From DASRDR01 sp963812945 [NCBI: uncultured Candidatus Rokubacteria bacterium] (GTDB lineage: Bacteria; Methylomirabilota; Methylomirabilia; Rokubacteriales), in assembly GCA_963812945.1 (NCBI GenBank), contig CAWEXD010000010.1:372001-436000 (forward strand): a stretch of DNA of 64,000 nt, read 5' to 3'. The notes beneath the pieces are model-generated. The model had not been told where the DNA came from, did not search any database, and saw only the letters and a program-made list of their open reading frames with translations. Of the stretch, positions 15,618 to 24,237 are shown piece by piece; the stretch's first letter is position 1, and every line of letters starts with the position of its first letter. Both the position numbers and the translations under genes were made by a program.

Positions 15618-16619
15618 GTGGGAGGCCTCACCGACGTCACCGGCCTCCTGGTCGGGCACGCCGCCGATCTCGTCGGGCTCACGGGGTGCACGGCCGTCCT
15701 CTGCCCGGCCGGCGCGGTGGCCGCCGTCGAGGTCCGCGGAGGCGCCACGGGGCTCCTGGGTCTCGACCTGCTCGACCCGGGACACCTGGTCACGCGCATC
15801 CACGGTGCCGTCCTGGCGGGCGGAAGCGCGTTCGGGCTCGAGGCGTGCTTCGGCGTCATGGCGGAGCTGGAATCGCGGGGGATCGGCCTGCCCACGTCGG
15901 GCGGCCCCGTGCCGCTGGTCGTCGGCGCCATTCTCTACGACCTCGCCGTGGGGGCGCCGGGCGTCAGGCCGGATCGCGCCATGGGCGCCCGCGCGGCGGC
16001 CGCCGCCCAGAGCGGTCCGGTCGCGGAGGGCTCCGTCGGCGCGGGCGCGGGCGCGTCCGTCGGCAAGGTGCTCGGCCTCGCGCGGGCCATGAAGGGCGGG
16101 CTCGGGACCGCGAGCCGCCGCGTCGGCGACGCCACCGTCGGGGCGCTCGTCGCGGTCAACGCGTTCGGCGACGTCCGCGACCCCGCCACCGGCCGCCTCC
16201 TGGCCGGAGCGCGCGACGCGCCGGACGGTCGCCGCCTAGTGGACACGGCGCGGCTCCTCCGCGAGGGCCGCATCGCGCCGGGATTCGGCCAGACCCACAC
16301 GACCATCGGCATCGTGGGCACGGACGCCACCCTCGACCAGGCCGAGGCGCGCCGCGTGGCCGCGCTCGGGCACCTCGGCTTCGCGGCGGCGCTCTCGCCG
16401 CCGCATTTGAGCGTCGACGGGGACGCGCTCTTCTGTCTGGCGACGGGCTCACTCGCGCGCGCCGAGGCGCCCCCGCCCGATGCCCTCGGGCTCGTGGCCG
16501 CGGATTGCGTGGCGGAGGCCATCGTCCGCGCCATCCGCGCCGCGACGGCGCTCGGCGGGCTCCCGGCCTGGCGCGACCTCTTCGGAGATCCGGCCGGCGT
16601 GGGAGGCGCGCCCGCGTGA
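15618..16619 (+). CDS. P1 family (DmpA/OAT-like, S58) peptidase
   Basis: 333 aa. Members are Ntn-hydrolase-fold aminopeptidases that self-cleave to expose a nucleophile. Visible family features: LVGHAADLVGLTGCTAVLCP at the start, LAGGSAFGLEA, a Gly-rich GSVGAGAGASVGK, and the segment SRRVGDATVGALVAVNAFGD, where the Thr of DATVGALV sits at the expected cleavage point and nucleophile. GTG start immediately after the previous stop (TAG-GTG), so cotranscribed. A downstream GTGA overlap joins it to the DUF2007 gene. Substrate unknown. Confidence 0.85.
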   Translation: MGGLTDVTGLLVGHAADLVGLTGCTAVLCPAGAVAAVEVRGGATGLLGLDLLDPGHLVTRIHGAVLAGGSAFGLEACFGVMAELESRGIGLPTSGGPVPLVVGAILYDLAVGAPGVRPDRAMGARAAAAAQSGPVAEGSVGAGAGASVGKVLGLARAMKGGLGTASRRVGDATVGALVAVNAFGDVRDPATGRLLAGARDAPDGRRLVDTARLLREGRIAPGFGQTHTTIGIVGTDATLDQAEARRVAALGHLGFAAALSPPHLSVDGDALFCLATGSLARAEAPPPDALGLVAADCVAEAIVRAIRAATALGGLPAWRDLFGDPAGVGGAPA

Positions 16620-16915
16620 CCGGCCGCGTGATCCCCTTTCCGTCCCGCGCGCCCGAGCCGGGTGATGACGAGTCGGAGTGGGCGGAACTGACGCGCGTGC
16701 GGGACCAGGCGGAGGTCCTCGTCGTGCGCGGGCTCCTGGAGGCGCACGGGATCGAGGTCCTCCTGCGGACGCACGTCGCCCAGTCCGTCCATCCCTTCTC
16801 GGTGGGCGACCAGGGCGCCGTGCAGGTCCTGGTCCGGCGGGAGGCGGTCGCGGCAGCCCGCGCTCTTCTGGCTCGGGGCGCGCCGGGCCCGTCGGGCGTG
16901 GACCCCGTCCGCTAG
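16616..16915 (+). CDS. DUF2007 family protein
   Basis: 99-aa protein from the GTG at 16616, overlapping the P1 peptidase stop by 4 nt. The DUF2007 core is clear: LTRVRDQAEVLVVRGLLEAH, GIEVLLRTHVAQSVHPFS and GAVQVLVRREAVAAARALL, a small alpha/beta fold that resembles ACT-like domains and is called putative signal-transducing protein in other genomes. Last gene of the 13840-16915 run. Molecular role unknown. Confidence 0.8.
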   Translation: MTGRVIPFPSRAPEPGDDESEWAELTRVRDQAEVLVVRGLLEAHGIEVLLRTHVAQSVHPFSVGDQGAVQVLVRREAVAAARALLARGAPGPSGVDPVR

Positions 16916-16946
16916 CTCGCGGGCAGCTCCACGGGTAAGCCGCCCA

Positions 16947-18158
16947 CTACTGGCCGAGGAACCGGCGGATCGCCTCGCCCGCTTTGGCGACGGCGAGGAC
17001 GCCGTCGAGGTGCCCTCCGTCCCCTTCGATCTCGAACCACTCCACCGTCTTGCCGTGCTGCCCGAGGATGGCCATGGCCTGCTTTGAGTACTCGGGAAAG
17101 AGCAGGAGGTCGGACTGGGCGGGAACCAGAAGCACCCTGGCCTTCACGTCCCGGAGCGCGTCCGAAAGGGAGCCCTTGTGCCCCGCCGAGAAGAGCTGGT
17201 TGGCCTTGGTCAGGTAGAGAAACGAGTTCGCGTCCGACACCTTGGCCCGGGCAGCCGCCGCGCTGTCCAGCGTGGCTTCGATCGCGAACTTGTTGTCCCA
17301 GCTCTTGGCCGGGTCCTTGTCGAGTGTGGCCCACTTGCGCCCGAACGCCTTGTCCGCCCAGCCCCAGTGGCGGGCGTGGAGCGTGACGGCCTTGAGCGCC
17401 AGGGCTAGGCCCTCGACCGGCTCGTCCCCCCCGTAGTACGCCCCGTTGTTCCACTTGGGGTCGAGCAGGATGGGCCCCGCCCAGATGTTGAGCCAGCCAA
17501 CGGCATACGCATTGATCTCCGCCGCCCCGATGACCGGCACGATGCGCCCGACCTTGTCGGGGTAGGCGACCGCCCACTCGAAGCTCTGGAGGGCGCCCAT
17601 GGACGCGCCCATCACTGCGTGGAGCTTCGCGATCCCAAGGGAGTCCAGGAGCGCCTTCTGCACCTCGACGAAGTCACGGATTGTCACGATCGGAAAGGTC
17701 ATCCCGTACGGCTTGCCGGTGTCCGGATTGATCGAGGCGGGTCCCGTCGTCACTGTGTTCGGGTCCTTCACGTTCAGATTGACCAGCGTGTCGGAGCTGA
17801 TCACGAAGAACTTGTCGGTGTCGATGGGCTTCCCCGAGCCGATGATCGCGTCCCAGTAGCCGGGCGCGGCGTCGCTCGCCTTGTACTTTCCAGCGGCATG
17901 AGAGTTGCCGGAGAAGAAGTGGCAGATCAGGATGACGTTGTCCCGATTCGCGTTGAGCGTGCCGTACGTCTCATACCCGACCCGTACGTTCTTGATCGTG
18001 TGGCCGCCGACCGTGGTGTAGGACGGCGTCGAGAAGATCTTCTTCTCGACCGGACCGTCGTAGGCGCGCGCGGTCGTGGTGGACAACCCTGACACGTCGA
18101 GGCCCATGAGCAGGAGGATCAGGGTGAGCCCCGTCAGGCGTGACCTTGTGTTCCGCAT
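16947..18158 (-). CDS. Exported alpha/beta hydrolase related to homoserine O-acetyltransferase (MetX-like)
   Basis: 403 aa with an N-terminal secretion signal (RLTGLTLILLLMGLDVSG, then AYDGPVEKK), so it acts outside the cytoplasm, unlike true MetX. The hydrolase core resembles MetX: GYETYGTLNANRDNVILICH, the nucleophile elbow VMGASMGALQSFEWA, an acid in VPAQSDLLLFPEYS, and the catalytic His in GDGGHLDG. A conserved NPDTGKPYGMTFPIVTIRDFV also matches MetX-like proteins. It is probably an esterase, acyltransferase or lactonase of unknown substrate. ATG at 18158 behind GAGGAGGACC. Codon usage is less GC-biased than its neighbours. Confidence 0.8.
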   Translation of the reverse strand: MRNTRSRLTGLTLILLLMGLDVSGLSTTTARAYDGPVEKKIFSTPSYTTVGGHTIKNVRVGYETYGTLNANRDNVILICHFFSGNSHAAGKYKASDAAPGYWDAIIGSGKPIDTDKFFVISSDTLVNLNVKDPNTVTTGPASINPDTGKPYGMTFPIVTIRDFVEVQKALLDSLGIAKLHAVMGASMGALQSFEWAVAYPDKVGRIVPVIGAAEINAYAVGWLNIWAGPILLDPKWNNGAYYGGDEPVEGLALALKAVTLHARHWGWADKAFGRKWATLDKDPAKSWDNKFAIEATLDSAAAARAKVSDANSFLYLTKANQLFSAGHKGSLSDALRDVKARVLLVPAQSDLLLFPEYSKQAMAILGQHGKTVEWFEIEGDGGHLDGVLAVAKAGEAIRRFLGQ

Positions 18159-18228
18159 GATGGTCCTCCTCAGTCTGCCAGTGCGCGAGGTCGGAGCGCG
18201 AACGTCTCGGCGGTTCGGCGTCGGTCCA

Positions 18229-18411
18229 CTACTGGTCCCGGAGCCCGGATGCGTAGGCCCTGTCGGTCAGCTCGCTGTCGGGACGAAATGCCGGTGACGC
18301 AAAGTAGAGGATGCCGAGCCCCGCGGGCTTCTCCACTGGCGGGGCTTCGGCCGCCAGCGGCACGGCGCGGAGGAGGGCGGCGGCTCGAAAGACGCGCACC
18401 GTGAGCGTCAA
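18229..18411 (-). CDS. Possible small ORF or gene remnant upstream of the MetX-like gene
   Basis: 60 codons from a TTG at 18411. It is preceded at a sensible distance by a TTGACG-N17-TACGCT promoter, and its composition looks coding (GLGILYFASPAF, PDSELTDRAYASGLRDQ). The N-terminus is weakly signal-like (RAAALLRAVPLAAEAP). There is no clear ribosome binding site and no recognisable family, so this could be a short exported peptide, a decayed gene end or chance. Confidence 0.3.
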   Translation of the reverse strand: MTLTVRVFRAAALLRAVPLAAEAPPVEKPAGLGILYFASPAFRPDSELTDRAYASGLRDQ

Positions 18412-18446
18412 GGGGCACCCCCAAACTCGACGGAGCGGACGGCCGG

Positions 18447-18475
18447 AGCGTATCGAAGGGCCGAGACCGCGTCAA
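18447..18475 (-). promoter_or_regulatory. Sigma70-like promoter upstream of the small ORF and MetX-like gene
   Basis: Minus strand -35 TTGACG (18475-18470), a 17-bp spacer and -10 TACGCT (18452-18447). It would serve the small ORF at 18411 and then the hydrolase at 18158. Together with the small ORF it is all I see in the 400-bp space 18159-18557; the part next to the M28 peptidase end (18476-18557) shows nothing. Confidence 0.45.
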
Positions 18476-18557
18476 TCGCGCCGTCGCCCGGGCCCCGGCG
18501 CCCCGCGGCCCTCCCGAGGACCGACCGAAGCCCGACTCCGATCCGGCGGGTCCGGCT

Positions 18558-19544
18558 CTAACCGCGGGGCGCCGCGTCGAGGGTCCGCACGAAGACCTCG
18601 AGGACCTGCTCCACGGCGGCGAGGGTCGGGGGCTCGAGCGTCTCCGCGGTGTCGTCGCTGGTGTGGTAGGTCGTGAAGGGCGGGGGCCGCCGCGCCGGCG
18701 GAATCAGGATGCCGCGGACGCCGCCGTAGATGAAGGCCCGCAGGGGCGTGATCGCCTCCCGCGGGATGGCCGTCAGCCCCACGCCCGGCACGCCGCGGTC
18801 GGCGAACGGCCGGTGGTCGCTCCCGAAGAAGGGCACGGGCTCCGCCAGGTGGTACGTCTCGTCCCGGCGGTAGCCGAGCGCCTCCACCGCCGCGATCCAG
18901 GTGCGGACGAGGGGCGTGGCCTCGAGCGCCGGCGTCACGTCCCAGAGCGCGAGGCTGTCCCCGATCCCGCAGAGCTCGAGGCTCATGACGCCGACGAGGT
19001 CCCGGAGATCGGCCCGCCGCACGTGGACGCGCGAGCCCAGCATGGCGCGCTCCTCGCCCCCGAAGAATCCGAGGCGCACGCGCAGCTGGCGCGGCGGATC
19101 GGCGAGGAGGCGGGCGCCGAGCGTGCGCAGGATTCCCACGGCCGCGGCGTTGTCGTTGGCGCCGGGGCTGCCCGGGACGGCGTCGTGGTGGCCTGCGAGG
19201 ACGAGCGTGGGGGGTCCGGGCCCCCCAGGCCCGAGGTCCACGAAGAGGTTGACGCCCGCGCCCTCCACCGTCCGGTACGGCCGGTGCTCGACCGGCAGCC
19301 CGCCCGCGTGGAGGATCGCCTCGGTCAGCTGGCCGCGCTCCCGATTCGAGCGCCCCGCGAGCAGCCGCACCGTGTCGAGCGCCGTGGGCGCGGGCAGGCT
19401 CAGATACGTCGCGAGGTCGAGCGCGGGCGGCTGGAGCCGCGCGCCGCGCCGGCGGTTCATGATCCGGGCCGTCGTGACGTTCAGCGCGCCGCCGAGGACA
19501 CGCCGGAGCTCCCGCCGCCAGAGCCCCGCCCGGGGCCGGTTCAT
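18558..19544 (-). CDS. M28 family zinc peptidase
   Basis: 328-aa aminopeptidase-like protein of the M28 class. The metal-binding sequence is recognisable: GHHDAVPGSPGANDNAAAVG (His and bridging Asp), GGEERAMLGSRVHV (catalytic and metal Glu), FFGSDHRPFADRG (Asp/His) and a final His in TTYHTSDDTAETLE. No classical signal peptide is evident; the N-terminus is basic. The ATG at 19544 overlaps the tatD stop as ATGA, so it closes the metG-DUF5924-tatD run. Substrate unknown. Confidence 0.82.
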   Translation of the reverse strand: MNRPRAGLWRRELRRVLGGALNVTTARIMNRRRGARLQPPALDLATYLSLPAPTALDTVRLLAGRSNRERGQLTEAILHAGGLPVEHRPYRTVEGAGVNLFVDLGPGGPGPPTLVLAGHHDAVPGSPGANDNAAAVGILRTLGARLLADPPRQLRVRLGFFGGEERAMLGSRVHVRRADLRDLVGVMSLELCGIGDSLALWDVTPALEATPLVRTWIAAVEALGYRRDETYHLAEPVPFFGSDHRPFADRGVPGVGLTAIPREAITPLRAFIYGGVRGILIPPARRPPPFTTYHTSDDTAETLEPPTLAAVEQVLEVFVRTLDAAPRG

Positions 19545-20347
19545 GCCGGCGGCACCTGCCCGCCGGCCGAGAGGCCGGGCAGTCCAAGGAGGCGGACAGC
19601 GTTCTCCGTCGTGGCCGCCGCGACCGTCGCGACCGGCTGTCCCAGGAGCTCGGCCACGCGCGCGGCGGTGGCCGGGAGATACGCCGGCTCGTTGCGCTGG
19701 CCCCGCCAGGGCTGGGGGGGCAGATACGGGCAGTCCGTCTCGACGACGAGCCGGTCGAGCGGGAGGGCGCGCACGACCTCCGCGAGCCGCCGGGCGCTCG
19801 GGTAGGTCACCGGCCCCGCGATCGAGATCAGGAGCCCGAGGTCCATCCCGCGGTGGGCCACCTCGAGGTCGCCCGAGAAGCAGTGCAGGATGCCCCCGAC
19901 CGCGCCCACGTCCTCCGCGCGGCAGATGTCGAGGAGATCCGCGTGCGCCTCCCGGCAATGGAGGAGCACCGGCTTCCCGACGGCGCGCGCCAGCGCGAGC
20001 TGGGCGACGAGCGCCGTCCGCTGGACGGGACGGGGCGAGTGGTCGCGAAAGTAGTCGAGCCCGAGCTCGCCGATGGCGACGACCTTCGGCGCCCGCGCGA
20101 GCGCCGCGATCCGGCCGAGCGCCGCCGCCTCCGCCGTGCCGGCGTCGTGCGGGTGGATGCCGACCGCCGCGTACACGTCGGGCTCGGCGGCGGCGAGGAG
20201 GACCGCCGCCTCGGAGGTCGCCACGTCGGTCCCGATCGTGAGGAAGCGCGTCACGCCGGCCGCGCGGGCGCGGGCGAGGACCAGCGCCCGGTCCGCGTCG
20301 AACGCCGGGTCGTGCAGATGCGCGTGGGTGTCGACGAGCCCGCTCAT
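19541..20347 (-). CDS. tatD: TatD family metal-dependent hydrolase (DNase)
   Basis: 268-aa TIM-barrel metal-dependent deoxyribonuclease. Family motifs: VDTHAHLHD with the HxH metal pair at the N-terminus, AVGIHPHDA, VAIGELGLDYFRD, KPVLLHCREAH, GGILHCFSGD and VVETDCPYLPPQ. The start chosen is the ATG at 20347 (MSGLVDTHAHL), with GGGTGG 9 nt upstream; an ATG 9 nt earlier (20356) would overlap the previous stop and sits too close to that site. It overlaps the M28 gene by 4 nt. Confidence 0.92.
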   Translation of the reverse strand: MSGLVDTHAHLHDPAFDADRALVLARARAAGVTRFLTIGTDVATSEAAVLLAAAEPDVYAAVGIHPHDAGTAEAAALGRIAALARAPKVVAIGELGLDYFRDHSPRPVQRTALVAQLALARAVGKPVLLHCREAHADLLDICRAEDVGAVGGILHCFSGDLEVAHRGMDLGLLISIAGPVTYPSARRLAEVVRALPLDRLVVETDCPYLPPQPWRGQRNEPAYLPATAARVAELLGQPVATVAAATTENAVRLLGLPGLSAGGQVPPA

Positions 20348-20348
20348 C

Positions 20349-21383
20349 TCAGGCATCCACCCGGAAGCGCACGCGGCCGATCAGCTGCCCCGACGCCGTG
20401 ACGACGTCCACCGTCCAGGCGCCGCGGGGGTCGGCGGGAAAGTCCGCCTTCCGCGAGAAGGTGCGAAACCCGCCCTGCCGGCCCCCGCGCACCGGCGTCG
20501 GCAGGCGCACCGTCGAGACGACCCGCCCCTCGTGGCGCCACCGGTGCTCGATCGGCTGGCGGAGCGCCGCGGGCGCCGCCACCGGGGTAAACGCGAAGAG
20601 TCCGCCCCAGGCGCGAAGCTCGTCCACGCTGACCCGCCCCACCGGGTCCACGGGCTCGAGGTCGCGCACGTCACGGGCGAGGGTCGGCCGCACCAGGCTG
20701 AGCGGCGCCGGCGGGATCGCCGGCCGGAGCGCCCACGCCGCCAGGACCGCGACGGCGGCGACGGCGGCCGCGCGCACCGCCGCCGCCCGCCAGACGCCCG
20801 CCCGCTGGAAGTGCGTCGGCAGGAGCCCGAGGGCGGCCAGCAGGGCGCTCCCCACGACCGCGGCCGCGGGCGGCACGCCGACCAGCGGGAGCGCCAGGTT
20901 GAGCCCCGCGAAGAGCGAGAAGCCGAGGAAGGCGAGCCCGAGCCAGGGCCGCGGGTGGACCACGGCGCGGTACCAGGGATCCACGGTGGTCAGGAGGGCC
21001 GCCGCCGACAGGACGACGAAGAAGGCGACCGTGATCCCATCGAGCGTCGTGCTCGCGAAGTAGCCCGGCAGCACGAACAGGAGGAGCCCGTGGTAGAGCG
21101 TCTGGATCGTGTAGTCCCCGGCCACCACGACCAGGCGGCGCCCGCGCGCGAGGAGCGCCGCGCGCGTCTGGCCGAGCACCGCGAAGAGGAACCAGAGCAC
21201 CACGATGTAGCCGACGATCCACCCGACGTGGGGCACGCCGCGCCGGAAGACCACGAGCGTCGCGAAGCCGGAGGCCAGGGACGCGAGGGAGATCCCCCAG
21301 CGGCGGAGGAAGGCCCGCGCCGCGGAGCGGTCGGCGGAGGCCAGCTCGCGCCGCGAGAGCGACGGATCGATCGGGAGGGTCAC
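20349..21383 (-). CDS. DUF5924/DUF2914 membrane protein
   Basis: 344 aa. About eight hydrophobic helices fill residues 25-240 (ISLASLASGFATLVVFRRG through AVAAVAVLAAWALRP), followed by a soluble C-terminal domain. The latter has the DUF2914 pattern: WGGLFAFTPVAAPAAL, IEHRWRHEGRVVSTVRLP, FRTFSRKADFPADPRGAWTV and ASGQLIGRVRFRV. Sits between metG and tatD. The DUF2914 end looks like a periplasmic sugar-binding or beta-sandwich sensor. Function unknown. Confidence 0.75.
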   Translation of the reverse strand: MTLPIDPSLSRRELASADRSAARAFLRRWGISLASLASGFATLVVFRRGVPHVGWIVGYIVVLWFLFAVLGQTRAALLARGRRLVVVAGDYTIQTLYHGLLLFVLPGYFASTTLDGITVAFFVVLSAAALLTTVDPWYRAVVHPRPWLGLAFLGFSLFAGLNLALPLVGVPPAAAVVGSALLAALGLLPTHFQRAGVWRAAAVRAAAVAAVAVLAAWALRPAIPPAPLSLVRPTLARDVRDLEPVDPVGRVSVDELRAWGGLFAFTPVAAPAALRQPIEHRWRHEGRVVSTVRLPTPVRGGRQGGFRTFSRKADFPADPRGAWTVDVVTASGQLIGRVRFRVDA

Positions 21384-21411
21384 CGGAGGGGGCGCGCGAC
21401 GCGGAGCGGCG

Positions 21412-23364
21412 CTACCGGATCTTCGCCCCGGGCGGGAGATCCTGGTCGGGCGTGAGGAGCGCGAGAGTGTCCCCCGCCGAGCCCGCCAGCACCATCCCGT
21501 TCGAGGTGACGCCCATGAGCGTCGCCGGCTCCAGGTTCGCGACGACGACCACCTTCCGTCCGACGAGCGTCTCGGGCCGGTAGTGCTCGGCGATCCCGGC
21601 GACCACGGTCCGCGTCTCGTCCGCCAGGCGGACGGTGAGCTTCAGGAGCTTCCTGGACTTCGGCACCGCCTCCGCCGCGACGACCTCGGCAACCCGGAGG
21701 TCCAGGCGCTTGAACTCGTCGATCGTGATGCGCGTCGGCGCGTTCGCGGCGGGCGCCGCGTCCACGGGCGCGCCGGCCACCGCTGGCGGGGTCTTCGTGT
21801 CGATCCGCGGGAAGAGCCCGGAGAGCCGCTCGACCGGGCCTCGCTCGTCGCCGCGCCCCACGACGGCGTTCGTGAGCACCGGGGGGCGCGTGTCCCCGAC
21901 CGCTTCCCGGATCCGGGCGGCGGCGGCGGGTACGAACGGCTCGAGGACGATGCCGAGATACCGGAGCGCGTCGGCGAGGGTCACCAGAACGGCCGCCAGC
22001 CGCGGTTGCTGCGCCGGGTCCTTCGCAAGCGCCCAGGGCCGGGCGGCATCGATGTACCGGTTCACCACGCCGATGAAGCTCCAGATCTCCACCAGGGCGG
22101 CGTGGACCGCGAAGCCGTTCATCGCGGCGATGAGCCCCCTCGTCGTCCCGCCGGCCCGCTCGGCGATCTCCGCCTCCGCCGCCCCCGGCGCCGGCTCCGT
22201 CTCCGCGACCTGCCGGCCGAAGTTCACCAGCATCGTCGTCGCGCGCGAGGCCAGGTTGCCGAGGTCGTTGGCGAGGTCCGCGTTGAGCCTCTCGACGAGG
22301 GCGTCCTCGGTGAAGTTCGCGTCCTGCCCGAAGGGCATCTCCCGGAGCACGAAGTAGCGGAAGGCGTCGTTCCCGTACTTCCGGGTGAGGGCCAGCGCCT
22401 CGACGACGTTGCCGACGCTCTTGGAGATCTTGCCGCCGCCGAGCGTCCAGTACCCGTGCACCCGGAGCCGCGCGAAGCCGGGGAGGCCCGCGTCCGGCGA
22501 GCCGTCGTCCTTCAGGAGCCCGGCCGCCTTCAGCATGCAGGGCCAGTAGATCCCGTGGGGCTTCAGGATGTCCTTGCCGATCAGGTGGTGGACGTGCGGC
22601 CAGTACCGCCGGAACCGGTCGCCGCCCGGGTCGCCCAGCGCGGACACGTAGTTGAGCAGCGCGTCGAACCAGACGTAGGTCACGAACCGCTCGTCGAAGG
22701 GGAGCGGGATGCCCCACTGGAGCCGGCTCTTCGGGCGGCTGATCGACAGGTCCTGGAGCGGCTCGCGGAGGAATCCCAGGAGCTCGTTCCGGTAGCGCTC
22801 GGGCTGGACGGCGTCGGGGCGGCTCTCCAGGTAGCGCCGCAGCCAGTCCTGGTACGCCGACATCCGGAAGAAGTAGTTCTCCTCCTCGATGTAGGTCAGC
22901 GGGGTCTGGTGATCGGGGCACTTGCCGTCGACGATCTCCTTGTCCGTGTAGAAGCGCTCGCACCCGAAGCAGTACTGCCCCCCGTACTTGCCGAAGTAGA
23001 TCTCGCCCTTCTCGAAGAGCCGCTGCAGGATGGCCTGGACCACGCGCAGGTGCCGCGGCTCGGTCGTCCGGATGAAGTCGTCGTACGTGATCCCGAGGGC
23101 GTCCCACTCCTCCCGGAAGGCCTTCGAGTTCCGGTCCGCGAGCGCCTGGGGCGCCTCGCCGGCCTTCGCGGCCGCCTGGGCGATCTTGTCGCCGTGCTCG
23201 TCCGTCCCGGTCAGGAAGAAGACGTCGTCGCCCGCGAGCCGGCGGTAGCGGGCCATCGTGTCGGCCACGATGGTCGTGTAGGCGTGGCCGAGGTGGGGCG
23301 GCCCGTTGATGTAGTAGATCGGCGTCGTGAGGTAGAAGACGCCGTCAGGGGAGCGGCTTGACAT
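21412..23364 (-). CDS. metG: Methionyl-tRNA synthetase
   Basis: 650-aa class I synthetase charging tRNA-Met. HIGH-type motif PPHLGHAYT near residue 22, zinc-knob cysteines in YCFGCERFYTDKE followed by GKCPDHQ, the anticodon-facing VTYVWFDALLNY, and the KMSKS loop as KISKSVGN. After a Pro/Ala linker, a C-terminal tRNA-binding (EMAP/Trbp111) domain begins at ITIDEFKRLDLRV. Ribosome binding site GGGAGGGG before ATG 23364. The gene start overlaps the end of ricT by 20 nt. Confidence 0.96.
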   Translation of the reverse strand: MSSRSPDGVFYLTTPIYYINGPPHLGHAYTTIVADTMARYRRLAGDDVFFLTGTDEHGDKIAQAAAKAGEAPQALADRNSKAFREEWDALGITYDDFIRTTEPRHLRVVQAILQRLFEKGEIYFGKYGGQYCFGCERFYTDKEIVDGKCPDHQTPLTYIEEENYFFRMSAYQDWLRRYLESRPDAVQPERYRNELLGFLREPLQDLSISRPKSRLQWGIPLPFDERFVTYVWFDALLNYVSALGDPGGDRFRRYWPHVHHLIGKDILKPHGIYWPCMLKAAGLLKDDGSPDAGLPGFARLRVHGYWTLGGGKISKSVGNVVEALALTRKYGNDAFRYFVLREMPFGQDANFTEDALVERLNADLANDLGNLASRATTMLVNFGRQVAETEPAPGAAEAEIAERAGGTTRGLIAAMNGFAVHAALVEIWSFIGVVNRYIDAARPWALAKDPAQQPRLAAVLVTLADALRYLGIVLEPFVPAAAARIREAVGDTRPPVLTNAVVGRGDERGPVERLSGLFPRIDTKTPPAVAGAPVDAAPAANAPTRITIDEFKRLDLRVAEVVAAEAVPKSRKLLKLTVRLADETRTVVAGIAEHYRPETLVGRKVVVVANLEPATLMGVTSNGMVLAGSAGDTLALLTPDQDLPPGAKIR

Positions 23365-24226
23365 GCGGGCGCCCCTCCCACGTGAGCTGGGAGAGCGGGA
23401 CCTCCGCCTCCGTTCCGTCGGCGAAGCCGACCATCACCGTCTCCTTCAGGACCTTCACCGAGCGGACGCGCCCTTCCATGCACCCGCCGCCTCCGCAATC
23501 GGCCTGGCAGGCCGAGCCGACGCGCGGGAGCTGGGCGCGCAGCGCCTCGTACTGCGAGAACTCGTAGAGGAGGCAGCACTTGAGCCGGCCGCAGTTGCCG
23601 AGGAGCCGGCTGTCGTTCAGCGGCACGTCCTGGCTCTTGGCCATCTTCACCGAGATCGGCGCGAACCCGCGCAGGTGGCTCGAGCAGCAGAGCTGGCGCC
23701 CGCACGGCCCGATGCCGTCCTGCACCTTCGTCACGTCGCGCGCGCCCACCTGTCGCATCTCGATGCGCGCGCGAAACTCCCGCGCGAGGTCCCGCACCAG
23801 CTCGCGAAAGTCGATCCGCGTCTCGGCGGCGAAGAGCACGGTCACGCGGCGGCTGTCGTGCGTGATCTCCACGTCGACGACCTTCAGCTCGAGCCCCCGC
23901 CCCCGGGCGCGGAGCTGGCACGTGTGGATGGCGTCCGCCTCCCGCTCCCGGCGCCGGCGAAGCTCCGTCACCTCGTCGGGCGTGGCCAGCCGCAGCACGT
24001 GCGGGTAGGTGCGGTCGCGCTTCGAGGCGGGCACCTCGCGCGCCGGGCGCCGGACCTGCCCGATCGCGTGGCCGCTCGGCACCTCCACGACGCAGTGGTC
24101 CCCCACGTGGAGCGTGAGGTCCTCGGCGAGGTAGTCATCGGCCCGCGCGCCCTCGCGGAGCCGGATGCCGACCAGTTGGCGGACCGGCTCGGCCGCGTCG
24201 TCGTGGAGCTCGGGGGTGTCGTGCAT
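23345..24226 (-). CDS. ricT: PSP1 domain protein RicT (YaaT-like)
   Basis: 293 aa with the PSP1 C-terminal domain. In Bacillus RicT acts in a complex controlling phosphorelay and RNase Y. Here the cysteine-rich iron-sulfur-type segments are intact: GPCGRQLCCSSHLRGF, NCGRLKCCLLYEFSQY and CQADCGGGGCMEG. Other PSP1 signatures are VVEVPSGHAIGQV and LKVVDVEITHDSRRVTVLF. The start is the ATG at 24226 behind the best ribosome binding site nearby, TAGGAGGG. It sits between holB and metG in a compact operon, an arrangement also seen in Firmicutes. Confidence 0.9.
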   Translation of the reverse strand: MHDTPELHDDAAEPVRQLVGIRLREGARADDYLAEDLTLHVGDHCVVEVPSGHAIGQVRRPAREVPASKRDRTYPHVLRLATPDEVTELRRRREREADAIHTCQLRARGRGLELKVVDVEITHDSRRVTVLFAAETRIDFRELVRDLAREFRARIEMRQVGARDVTKVQDGIGPCGRQLCCSSHLRGFAPISVKMAKSQDVPLNDSRLLGNCGRLKCCLLYEFSQYEALRAQLPRVGSACQADCGGGGCMEGRVRSVKVLKETVMVGFADGTEAEVPLSQLTWEGRPHVKPLP

Positions 24227-24237
24227 CGCCGACCCTC

